Shown here piece after piece: positions 1 through 6,670 of a stretch of 14,979 bases of DNA; position 1 is the stretch's first letter, and the number at the start of each line of letters is the position of its first letter. This DNA comes from Planctomycetaceae bacterium. Lineage in GTDB: Bacteria > Planctomycetota > Planctomycetia > Pirellulales > Thermoguttaceae. Under the pieces are notes generated by a model. The model had not been told where the DNA came from and ran no database searches. It saw nothing but the letters and a program-made list of their open reading frames with translations. A program made the translations under genes and the position numbers. The stretch covers positions 1-14,979 of the forward strand of contig JAIRPZ010000082.1 in assembly GCA_031256755.1 (NCBI GenBank), given 5' to 3'.

Positions 1-405
1 GAGGAATACGATTATCCTTTCGCAGAGCGAGTGAAACTTCTCTGCAAAATCAACATTCCGTACAAGAATTACCGGCAGTGGGAATCTTCGGACAAACTTT
101 TTCTGGCGGCGGCGAAATATATTGGCACCGAAACAGCGGAAGACGGCGTAATTGAAGTGATTCTTGAAAAACCGGACGGCAAACAGACAACCATTGCGCT
201 GACCGGCTTGCGGAAGGAAGACCAAGAGTATGTTAAAGAACAACAAATTCGTCTCGTTAATAAAGATCGCAGCGGTTTATCTCCGCCGGCAACTGCCGAT
301 TCAACGCTGCGGAGCGTTTTCGTATTTTTAATATGGAGTTTGGTCATTGTCATCGCGGCGGTGAGTGCGGGATATATTCTCATCGTTTTGTCCCGCCGGA
401 AATAA
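1..405 (+). CDS. SHD1-domain membrane protein, 3' part only
   Basis: The frame is open from base 1, so this is the C-terminal 134 residues of a longer protein whose start lies outside the window. The GTG at 31 is probably internal. Residues about 25-82 (from RQW through DQEYVKEQQ) match the SLA1 homology domain 1 pattern: an Arg/Trp start, a hydrophobic strand, a D-G-K turn and a closing L-x5-DQ-x-YV. Such domains are common in planctomycete exported proteins, and their partner there is unknown. Residues about 104-130 form one hydrophobic segment (VFVFLIWSLVIVIAAVSAGY) followed by a basic tail (SRRK). This suggests a C-terminal membrane anchor with the SHD1 domain on the other side. The domain call is from pattern reading only; what the whole protein does is not known. 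Confidence 0.75.
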   Translation, partial: EEYDYPFAERVKLLCKINIPYKNYRQWESSDKLFLAAAKYIGTETAEDGVIEVILEKPDGKQTTIALTGLRKEDQEYVKEQQIRLVNKDRSGLSPPATADSTLRSVFVFLIWSLVIVIAAVSAGYILIVLSRRK

Positions 406-472
406 AAAACGAAGAAAAAGCGGTACGCGTCCGCTATTTTTGCTGTCCCGCTTCCGCCCGCCGGCAGTGCTC

Positions 473-501
473 TTGCACAAGGCGGCAATCTGTGATAAAA
501 T
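473..501 (+). promoter_or_regulatory. Predicted sigma70-type promoter for the Prc protease gene
   Basis: TTGCAC (473-478), a 17-bp spacer, then TAAAAT (496-501) preceded by TG at 493-494, giving an extended -10 element. A start site near 508 would leave a leader of about 50 nt before the ATG at 560. No Shine-Dalgarno sequence precedes that ATG. This is a prediction from consensus only. Confidence 0.5.
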
Positions 502-559
502 AAGGCATGTTTCGTCCATTTTCCAAGAAGATTTCACTTTTACGAAAAATTAATTCCAG

Positions 560-2914
560 ATGACGGTCAATCGCTTACTCCAAATCCTGTTTATTTCCGC
601 TCTCTTTCCCGCAACGTTCTGTTTAGGGCAGGGACGCGATGTTCCGCTGACTCCCCCCAAAGCGGCGGTGCTGCCTGCCGCCGCTGCCGGAGAGACCGCC
701 CCGCAACTCCTCCCCCTGACACCGGGCATACGCGAAAAGGTAATCGCCTTCTCTTTCGCCAAATTGCTCCAAACACAGCACATCTCGCAGCACGAATTGG
801 ATAAAACCATTTCCAAAGAAGCCCTGCGGCTTTATATCAAATCGCTCGATCCCCGAAAACTCTTTTTCTATCAGTCCGATATTGATAATTTCAAAGCCAA
901 ATATGAAACCCGGCTTTGCGAAATGCTGCTGGCGCAGGACATCAAAGCCGCCTTTGAAATTTACAACTGCTACCTTGACCGGATTAAAGAACGTGTCGAG
1001 ATGGTCACGAAAATCCTCGACTCCCCGCAGGACTTTACGCTGGATGAAGAATACATTTTTGACAAACCGAAGGATTTCACACTGGATGATACCGTTGTGA
1101 AAGCAAAAGGATTGCAGCCGTTCCCCAAAACACCGGCAGATGCCTACGACCGCTGGCGGAAACGTATGAAAAATGAAATCCTCATTATGAAAGCCGATGC
1201 GGTTGCCGATGCGGAAAAACGGGAAAAGTCCGTTAAAGACGGCAAAGAACCGGAAGCCGCCGAAGAACGCGATCCGATTGACCGGCTCAAGCGGCGTTAT
1301 ACCAGTTTCCGAAAACGTATGCTGCTGGAAAGCCGGATCGGCAGCGGTGAAGTTCTGGACAGTATTAAAAAATCGGCAAACGATGAGGTGATGGAATTAT
1401 ATCTCAACGCCGTTGCCGGCTCGCTTGATCCCCACTCTTCTTATATGTCGCCGTCAACACTCGAATCATTCAATACGATGATGGGGAAAAAATTGCAGGG
1501 AATCGGCGCAACGCTTTCTTCCGAAGACGGTTATGTCGTTGTGAAGGACTTAGTTAAAGGCGGTCCCGCCGATAAGTCCGGCGAGGTTCACGTCAAAGAC
1601 CGGATTCAGGGTGTCGGACAGGGAAAAGAAGGTAAAATCGAAGACGTTGTGGACTTCCGGCTTTCCGATGTCGTGAAAATGATCCGCGGCGGAAAGGGAA
1701 CGGTTGTCCGTCTCGAAATTCTTCCTAACGGAAAAGTCCCGGCAAAAATCATCGAAATTACCCGCGATGAGGTTTCGCTCGAAGATCAAGCCGCCAAATC
1801 GGACTCGTTTGAAGCCGATAAGGACAACAAAGGGAACAGCGTGATCGCTGCCGGTAAAAAGCCCGACGGAACTCCTTACAAAATCGGTATGATCGAATTG
1901 CCGGATTTTTATCTCGATATGGAAGCCATGCGGCGGCGCGATCCGAATGTCCGGTCGGCTTCGTCCGATGTCAAGAAAATGCTGCGGCAGTTTGTGGAAC
2001 AGAATGTCGATGCGGTGATTGTTGATTTGCGGTCAAACGGCGGCGGTTCGCTGCACGAAGCGATTGAACTGACCGGTTTGTTTATCGAAACGGGACCGGT
2101 TGTGCAGACCAAAGATGAGGCAAACGCCCGTCCGCAGGTTCGCGTTGATCCGAATCCGGGCTGCGAATGGACAGGACCGCTTGTTGTTTTGACAAACAAG
2201 TTCAGTGCGAGTGCCAGTGAAATTTTTGCCGGAGCGATTAAGGATTACAAACGCGGTTTGATTATCGGCGACAGCACCACGCACGGCAAAGGCACTGTTC
2301 AGACCGTTGCCGATTTGAGCGAGCGTATTCTCAGCGGTCTGAACGGCATGGGAACGGTTTATGGAGCCGGAAAAATCACGATTCAGGGTTTTTACCGCCC
2401 CAGCGGCGTTTCAACGCAGCGGATCGGCGTGGAAGCGGACGTTGTGCTGCCGTCGCTTACCGATGTGATGGAAGATATTAGCGAAGCCGATTTGGATAAT
2501 GCGCTGACGCTGAAAGCCGTTGCTGCGGCACCCGGTTCCGCACCGAAAACCGTTTATGTAACGCCGCAGATGACCGCCAATTTGCAGAAGCGTTCCAATG
2601 ATCGGATCAAAGATGTCAAAGATTTTGCCAAAGTTCTCGACAAGATCAGTGCGTACAAAGAAGTCCGGGCAAAAAGATCGGCATCGCTGAACGAGCAAAA
2701 GTATATGGAAGAGGTGAAAAAGTTTAATGCGGACGAATGGGAACGGGAAGAGTTGGAAGATATGCTTAACAAGGACAAAAAAATTAAGCATGATTTCTAT
2801 CTTGATGAGGTTTTTGCGATCACCGGCGATTATTTGCGGGCGATGCAGGAATCCGGCATTGTGTTCCCGAAGGAAAAATCCACGCAGGGAAAACGCAGTT
2901 GGTTCGGATTTTAA
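560..2914 (+). CDS. prc: Carboxy-terminal processing (tail-specific) protease, S41 family
   Basis: This is an exported Ser-Lys protease that degrades or trims proteins from their C-termini in the periplasm. Length is 784 residues, about 100 more than E. coli Prc. Residues 1-22 look like a signal peptide. Residues about 55-290 match the Prc N-terminal helical domain (including the stretch IKSLDPRKLFFYQSDID). A PDZ domain follows at about 305-395, the S41 protease core at about 440-632, and the Prc C-terminal domain at about 640-770. By alignment with E. coli Prc, the catalytic residues are Ser551 in NKFSASASEIF, Asp562 and Lys577 in THGKGTVQ. DLRSNGGG (489-496) is the conserved oxyanion-side loop. 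There is one extra residue between Asp and Lys compared with E. coli. The ATG at 560 is chosen because it begins directly with the signal peptide. A hairpin terminator lies 55 bp downstream. Confidence 0.95.
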   Translation: MTVNRLLQILFISALFPATFCLGQGRDVPLTPPKAAVLPAAAAGETAPQLLPLTPGIREKVIAFSFAKLLQTQHISQHELDKTISKEALRLYIKSLDPRKLFFYQSDIDNFKAKYETRLCEMLLAQDIKAAFEIYNCYLDRIKERVEMVTKILDSPQDFTLDEEYIFDKPKDFTLDDTVVKAKGLQPFPKTPADAYDRWRKRMKNEILIMKADAVADAEKREKSVKDGKEPEAAEERDPIDRLKRRYTSFRKRMLLESRIGSGEVLDSIKKSANDEVMELYLNAVAGSLDPHSSYMSPSTLESFNTMMGKKLQGIGATLSSEDGYVVVKDLVKGGPADKSGEVHVKDRIQGVGQGKEGKIEDVVDFRLSDVVKMIRGGKGTVVRLEILPNGKVPAKIIEITRDEVSLEDQAAKSDSFEADKDNKGNSVIAAGKKPDGTPYKIGMIELPDFYLDMEAMRRRDPNVRSASSDVKKMLRQFVEQNVDAVIVDLRSNGGGSLHEAIELTGLFIETGPVVQTKDEANARPQVRVDPNPGCEWTGPLVVLTNKFSASASEIFAGAIKDYKRGLIIGDSTTHGKGTVQTVADLSERILSGLNGMGTVYGAGKITIQGFYRPSGVSTQRIGVEADVVLPSLTDVMEDISEADLDNALTLKAVAAAPGSAPKTVYVTPQMTANLQKRSNDRIKDVKDFAKVLDKISAYKEVRAKRSASLNEQKYMEEVKKFNADEWEREELEDMLNKDKKIKHDFYLDEVFAITGDYLRAMQESGIVFPKEKSTQGKRSWFGF

Positions 2915-2931
2915 CGCCGCCGGAGAGGGTT

Positions 2932-3016
2932 GTTAACGGGCTTGTTTTTGTGAACGGGCGAAACATGGGCGGGAAACCTTTTGGTTTCCCGTTCTTTAGT
3001 TAACGGAGGTTAACGG
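2932..3016. repeat. Three copies of GTTAACGG in the prc-leuD gap
   Basis: The octamer GTTAACGG occurs at 2932-2939, 2999-3006 and 3009-3016. The last two are 10 bp apart, about one helical turn, and sit right after the terminator and just before the leuD stop codon. GTTAAC is itself a palindrome. No function can be assigned. Confidence 0.4.
2970..2997 (+). terminator. Rho-independent terminator after prc
   Basis: A perfect 9-bp stem (2970-2978 CGGGAAACC with 2983-2991 GGTTTCCCG) has a TTTT loop and is followed by TTCTTT. It lies between the convergent prc and leuD genes. The T tract is only on the plus side, so it should act mainly on prc transcripts. Confidence 0.8.
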
Positions 3017-3019
3017 TTT

Positions 3020-3631
3020 TCAAATAATGCCCTGCATCTTTTCGTAAGCGGCAATTTTCGCTTCGGATTGCAAGGTCATTCCGATTTCATCAAGTCCGCA
3101 AAGCAGGCGTTGCCGGAGAAATTCTTCAATATCAAAACTCATCTGTAAATGCTGACTGCCGGACGCATTGCAGGCGGCAAGAGTTTTCTTTTCGAGATCG
3201 ACAGCGAGACGCAGCGGGACATTCTTCGATTCGTATTCAAACAGATCGGCGATTTTCTGTTCCGGCAGCCGGATCAGAAGAAGTCCGTTTTTGAACGAAT
3301 TGTTGTAAAAAATGTCGGCGAAACTTGCGGCGATGATGACGCGGAAACCGAATCCGATCAACGCCCATGGAGCGTGTTCACGGCTGGAACCGCAGCCGAA
3401 ATTTTTCCGTGTCAGTAAAATGTCCGCTCCCTGATATTCCGGTTTATTCAGGATAAAACCGGAATTCAGCGATGTACCGTCGTTCAAAAAACGCCAATCA
3501 TAAAAGGCGACGGAACCGAATCCGGTACGATCGGTTCGTTTCAGAAATTGTTTCGGAATGATTTGGTCGGTATCGACATCATTTCTGTCCATCGGCACGA
3601 CCAATCCTGTATGACGAATAAACGGTTCCAT
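3020..3631 (-). CDS. leuD: 3-isopropylmalate dehydratase small subunit
   Basis: LeuD is the small (swivel-domain) subunit of isopropylmalate isomerase. With LeuC, which carries the 4Fe-4S cluster, it converts 2-isopropylmalate to 3-isopropylmalate in cytoplasmic leucine synthesis. The 203-residue length is normal for bacterial LeuD. The opening MEPFIRHTGLVVPMDRNDVD, then TDQIIPKQFL and NFGCGSSREHAPWAL (77-91), are family hallmarks. The frame is open further, to 3721. The ATG at 3631 is preferred because the family starts with this MEPF-like sequence and because a strong promoter lies inside the upstream extension. leuC is not adjacent: the gene downstream is the convergent prc, and the gene upstream is divergent. 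LeuC must be encoded elsewhere. Confidence 0.96.
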   Translation of the reverse strand: MEPFIRHTGLVVPMDRNDVDTDQIIPKQFLKRTDRTGFGSVAFYDWRFLNDGTSLNSGFILNKPEYQGADILLTRKNFGCGSSREHAPWALIGFGFRVIIAASFADIFYNNSFKNGLLLIRLPEQKIADLFEYESKNVPLRLAVDLEKKTLAACNASGSQHLQMSFDIEEFLRQRLLCGLDEIGMTLQSEAKIAAYEKMQGII

Positions 3632-3689
3632 GATAATTGGTGAAGAGCGGTCAAAACGTCCGCCGTTTTTCCCGCTGCAATAGGATGCT

Positions 3690-3717
3690 ATTATCGGCAG
3701 AGTGTCCGCAATGTCAA
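3690..3717 (-). promoter_or_regulatory. Predicted leuD promoter
   Basis: On the minus strand, a perfect TTGACA (3717-3712), a 16-bp spacer and GATAAT (3695-3690, five of six consensus bases). Transcription would start near 3683, giving a leader of about 50 nt and ruling out the longer reading-frame start at 3721. Confidence 0.6.
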
Positions 3718-3754
3718 GCATGCCGGTCCTTCTTTGCGAAGTCCGCTGCCGCCA

Positions 3755-3783
3755 TTGACAGCGGATAAAGGATCAGTCATAAT
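3755..3783 (+). promoter_or_regulatory. Predicted promoter of the BtaB-like methyltransferase gene
   Basis: Perfect TTGACA (3755-3760), a 17-bp spacer and CATAAT (3778-3783). It faces away from the leuD promoter; the two -35 boxes are 37 bp apart. The predicted start near 3790 leaves a leader of about 26 nt before the ATG at 3816, with no Shine-Dalgarno sequence. Confidence 0.6.
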
Positions 3784-3815
3784 CAGAGAAATCGAAACGG
3801 TTATCGGGTTATTCA

Positions 3816-4556
3816 ATGGGTTTATTCGGCGATTTACGCATTCTCTATCACATGGCACTGCGCCGTGTCCGCGGTCAAAGTCATGCGGAAAGAATGAACA
3901 ATTTCTACCGCGGGCAAGCCGCCGATTATGATGATTTCCGCCGCCGCCTGCTTCGCGGCAGAGAAGACCTCTGGCAAAAAATGCTCGAACTCGCCCCTTA
4001 CGAAAATACGGTTTGGCTGGATATGGGAGGCGGAACCGGCTCAAACCTCCATTTTTTCGGCGATACGCTGGATAAATTGCAGAAGGTCTATGTTGTTGAT
4101 CTTGCCGGTTCGCTGCTTCAAGTTGCGGATCGGCGGATTACCGACAGCGGCTGGAAAAACGTTCAGACCGCCGAAGCCGATGCCACTGTTTTTCTGCCCG
4201 GCGAGGGAAATGCCGATGCGGTCACTTTTTCCTATTCGCTGACAATGATTCCCGATTGGTTCGCCGCTGTTGACCACGCTTGGAATACATTGAAACCGGG
4301 CGGACAAATCGGTATTGTCGATTTTTACGTTTCGAGAAAGTATCCGGCAGAGGGACACGTAAAACACAGTTGGATGAAACGGAATTTTTGGCCCGCGTGG
4401 TTCGGTTGCGACAATGTTTTTCCTTCGCCGGATCACGTACCGTATTTATTCCGTAAATTCAAACCGGTCTTTTTTGAAGAACGTCTCACGCGGATTCCTT
4501 GGTTTCCGAATCCGTTTTTCCGAATGCCGTACTACCTGTTTATTGGCAGAAAATAG
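3816..4556 (+). CDS. BtaB-like SAM-dependent lipid N-methyltransferase
   Basis: This is a class I SAM-dependent methyltransferase of 246 residues. The SAM-binding loop is WLDMGGGTGSN (67-77), with the acidic residue of motif II at Asp95 (VVDLAGS). FSYSLTMIPDW (138-148), IVDFYVS (167-173) and the stretch FWPAWFGCD with SPDHVPYL (about 191-211) recall the methyltransferase half of fungal betaine lipid synthases and bacterial BtaB. Those enzymes put three methyl groups on diacylglyceryl-homoserine. The comparison is from memory of those sequences. BtaA, the partner that makes the homoserine lipid, is not next to it here, so the true acceptor could be another amino lipid, such as an ornithine lipid. 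A short hydrophobic N-terminus (about 1-16) may touch the membrane. The SAM fold is near certain; the substrate is not. Confidence 0.8.
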   Translation: MGLFGDLRILYHMALRRVRGQSHAERMNNFYRGQAADYDDFRRRLLRGREDLWQKMLELAPYENTVWLDMGGGTGSNLHFFGDTLDKLQKVYVVDLAGSLLQVADRRITDSGWKNVQTAEADATVFLPGEGNADAVTFSYSLTMIPDWFAAVDHAWNTLKPGGQIGIVDFYVSRKYPAEGHVKHSWMKRNFWPAWFGCDNVFPSPDHVPYLFRKFKPVFFEERLTRIPWFPNPFFRMPYYLFIGRK

Positions 4557-4591
4557 AAAAGCGTTCAAAACCAGAGCAGGTTTCACTCTTT

Positions 4592-4615
4592 TTTAATTAT
4601 CAATTTTCAATTAAA
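4592..4615. repeat. AT-rich inverted repeat
   Basis: TTTAATT (4592-4598) and AATTAAA (4609-4615) form a 7-bp inverted repeat around a 10-nt centre. It lies downstream of the methyltransferase stop and upstream of the GC-rich hairpin. TAATTATC here recurs near 14790, close to another palindrome. Confidence 0.35.
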
Positions 4616-4637
4616 TCTGTCTGTCCGGCAGGACACC

Positions 4638-4665
4638 AGCGGGCGAACGCCCGCTCCTTTGTTTT
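4638..4665 (+). terminator. Probable terminator after the methyltransferase gene
   Basis: AGCGGGCG (4638-4645) pairs with CGCCCGCT (4648-4655), followed by the T-rich CCTTTGTTTT. A minimal loop would open the innermost pair or two. A weaker 5-bp hairpin, TGTCC-GGCA-GGACA, lies just before it at 4622-4635. Confidence 0.6.
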
Positions 4666-4680
4666 CCTCCCTGTTGCATT

Positions 4681-4711
4681 TTGCCGGCATTTTTCTTACA
4701 ATCGTTAAAAT
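4681..4711 (+). promoter_or_regulatory. Weak candidate promoter for the exported protein gene
   Basis: TTGCCG (4681-4686) and TTAAAA/TAAAAT (4705-4711) with an 18-19 bp spacer. A start near 4718 would make the ATG at 4720 nearly leaderless, or give the ATG at 4750 a leader of about 30 nt. Both boxes are imperfect. Confidence 0.3.
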
Positions 4712-4749
4712 CAGACCAAATGGTTATTTCTCTTTCCCCTATTTCTGCA

Positions 4750-6666
4750 ATGCAACGGATTGCCCTGACTTTGTTCGTGTTTACGTGGATCATCAGTACC
4801 GTTTCCGCCCAACCCGGCAGGCGGCTGTTAGAACGAATTCCTCCCTTCAATCAACCCAATTACCGGGTCGGTCCCGGCGAAAAACCAAACAAAGAGAACC
4901 GGGAATCCATTCCCCCCGCTCAAGAAGGACGCATCGTGCAGAGAGACGGGCGGGCTTTGGATCGGATTTTCGGCATCGTCCAGTCCGTCGCCGGTATCGG
5001 TCATACAGATGCAAAAAAAGAACTCAAGCCCGTCGTGATCATCTCCTGCACCGGGTTCGATGAATTCAAACGCGTTGTTCAAATCACCGCCAAACAAATC
5101 CGGCTTGATAAAGGAAGTGATGACGAACCGGTACTGCTCAATCTTGCACTCGGACTGTACGAAAAAATCGCCGGACGCGGTTTTGATACCAAACAGCCGC
5201 TCGGCATAATGCTGCAAACAGACGGCGTTCTCGTTTATCCGCTTGTGTTTACACCGATGAATCTGAACAGCGAACTCGGTAAAAAATTTCTGCACAATTA
5301 CACCGAACAACTTGCGGACGGACGGACGGCAATCCGGCAGGACGTTTTCCGCTGGGCTTTGGGACGGCTTTATGTACAGGAACACAACGGCTGGGTTTTT
5401 ATTGCTGCCGAACCGCAACTCAATGCGCTGCCGGACAATCCGGCAACGCTGCTGCAAGGGCTTGACCGCCAATATCTTTTGGCAGCCCGGTTCGATCTGC
5501 AAAATCTGCCTCCGGTTTCCGCACAAGCCGCGTTGACATTCGGCGAGATGACCGCCGTCAATCAGGCAGAAACGGAACTCGACAAAGCGTTTGCCCGGTT
5601 AAGTATCGGTTATCTCCGGTCGCTTGCCGAACAAGCCGATATGCTGGAATATACCGTTTCTTATGATGAACCGCGGAATGATTACGTTTTCGTACAAAAA
5701 GAGATCGTGAAGCCGAAAACGGAACGAGCCAAACTTCTGCAAGAACGGCGTAATGCGGGAAGTATGCTGCACGGATTTTATCATCCTGACGGGGCTATTC
5801 TCGCTTCGCATTTCGTCATGCCGCTCACGAAAACACAGCAGACGCAACTGGAAATTATTCTTCACGAAATATTGGGTAAAAAATTATCGGAAGAAAAAAC
5901 GGCAGACGGTCAACAACAGACGGCAGAGGGTTCTCTGCCTGACTCTCCGCCCAAAACAGACCCGCAGAAACTGGAACATCTTTTTCGGCAAATCGGAACG
6001 GCGTACTACTGGGCGTTGATTGGTGCGATCCGCAGCGGACAATTCGACGGTGCAACGACAATTTCGCAGGAACATGGATTGTTGACCGCCTATAAAATTG
6101 CCGAAGGGAAACGTTTTCAAGAGGCGTTTGACAAGATTTTCGAGGAGATGAAAACCGAATTTCCCGATTTATACGCGAAAAATGTCCAAAAAGATTTTGC
6201 CGAATCGGAAGGATTCCGATTGACGAGTGTGGTTTTTCGGGCGGGGGACTTCATCAAGAACCCGCTGATCAAAGGTGTTACGCCGCCGAAATGGGCGAAT
6301 CGGGAAACGCGGCTGATTCTCGGAGTGCGGCACGATGCCGTTTGTTTTGCGGTCGGACAGGGGATTCAGCCGGAAAAAGTGCTGGTCGAAGCCCTGATGG
6401 AAACGAAACAGCAAAAGCCGGTACAGGATTTGTTTTTCGTTTATTCGGCACACGAACTTGGCAAGGCGATGGCGGATCAGGGGGCTGTTCCTTGGTTATT
6501 CCGGCGTTTGAAATCGGCGGCGTTGGACACGAACCCTTCGGCAGCGGCATTTGCCGTCACGCAATTTACGGACACTTCGAAGACCATCACGCTTCGAATT
6601 TCCGGCTTGCTCACTCCCTCTCTCTGGCGAGCATCCCCCGCCGGACGGGAAATCGGCAGTCCGTAG
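4750..6666 (+). CDS. Exported protein of unknown function
   Basis: I do not recognise this 638-residue protein. From the ATG at 4750 it begins with a clear signal peptide: MQR, a hydrophobic core, and a likely cut after STVSA. An ATG at 4720 would add ten residues and is possible; neither has a Shine-Dalgarno sequence. After the signal come a Pro-rich stretch (about 25-60) and two large mixed alpha/beta regions, about 65-370 and 410-620. They are separated by a polar linker (KTADGQQQTAEGSLPDSPP, about 387-405). No catalytic motif, cysteine pair or membrane segment stands out after the signal. The overall look is that of large secreted planctomycete proteins. The stop is only 4 bp from the stop of the opposing LysM gene, with no space for a terminator between them. 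A periplasmic location is inferred from the signal peptide. Confidence 0.8.
   Translation: MQRIALTLFVFTWIISTVSAQPGRRLLERIPPFNQPNYRVGPGEKPNKENRESIPPAQEGRIVQRDGRALDRIFGIVQSVAGIGHTDAKKELKPVVIISCTGFDEFKRVVQITAKQIRLDKGSDDEPVLLNLALGLYEKIAGRGFDTKQPLGIMLQTDGVLVYPLVFTPMNLNSELGKKFLHNYTEQLADGRTAIRQDVFRWALGRLYVQEHNGWVFIAAEPQLNALPDNPATLLQGLDRQYLLAARFDLQNLPPVSAQAALTFGEMTAVNQAETELDKAFARLSIGYLRSLAEQADMLEYTVSYDEPRNDYVFVQKEIVKPKTERAKLLQERRNAGSMLHGFYHPDGAILASHFVMPLTKTQQTQLEIILHEILGKKLSEEKTADGQQQTAEGSLPDSPPKTDPQKLEHLFRQIGTAYYWALIGAIRSGQFDGATTISQEHGLLTAYKIAEGKRFQEAFDKIFEEMKTEFPDLYAKNVQKDFAESEGFRLTSVVFRAGDFIKNPLIKGVTPPKWANRETRLILGVRHDAVCFAVGQGIQPEKVLVEALMETKQQKPVQDLFFVYSAHELGKAMADQGAVPWLFRRLKSAALDTNPSAAAFAVTQFTDTSKTITLRISGLLTPSLWRASPAGREIGSP
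5894..5939 (+). repeat. ACGGCAG repeat and hairpin inside a reading frame
   Basis: ACGGCAGA-type units at 5899-5906 and 5920-5927 lie in the linker-coding part of the exported protein gene. GGCAGAG (5922-5928) and CTCTGCC (5933-5939) form a 7-bp hairpin with a GGTT loop. AAAAAACGGCAGA here is repeated exactly at 11271-11283, and CAGACGGCAGAGG exactly at 14729-14741. Confidence 0.55.
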
Positions 6667-6670
6667 CCGA

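Noticed and set aside
2411..2791. Minus-strand 126-residue Phe-rich frame
   Set aside because: It is antisense to the Prc C-terminal domain; the Phe richness mirrors the Lys codons of prc.
3632..3721. Longer leuD start at 3721 adding 30 residues
   Set aside because: The added part is unlike any LeuD and covers a strong promoter whose start site would lie downstream of it.
4828..5526. Minus-strand 232-residue frame
   Set aside because: It is opposite the signal-peptide-bearing exported protein gene, and no family resemblance was seen.
6600..6666. Frameshift at the end of the exported protein gene
   Set aside because: The last 20 residues look less ordered, but neither other frame gives a better continuation, so there is no evidence beyond impression.
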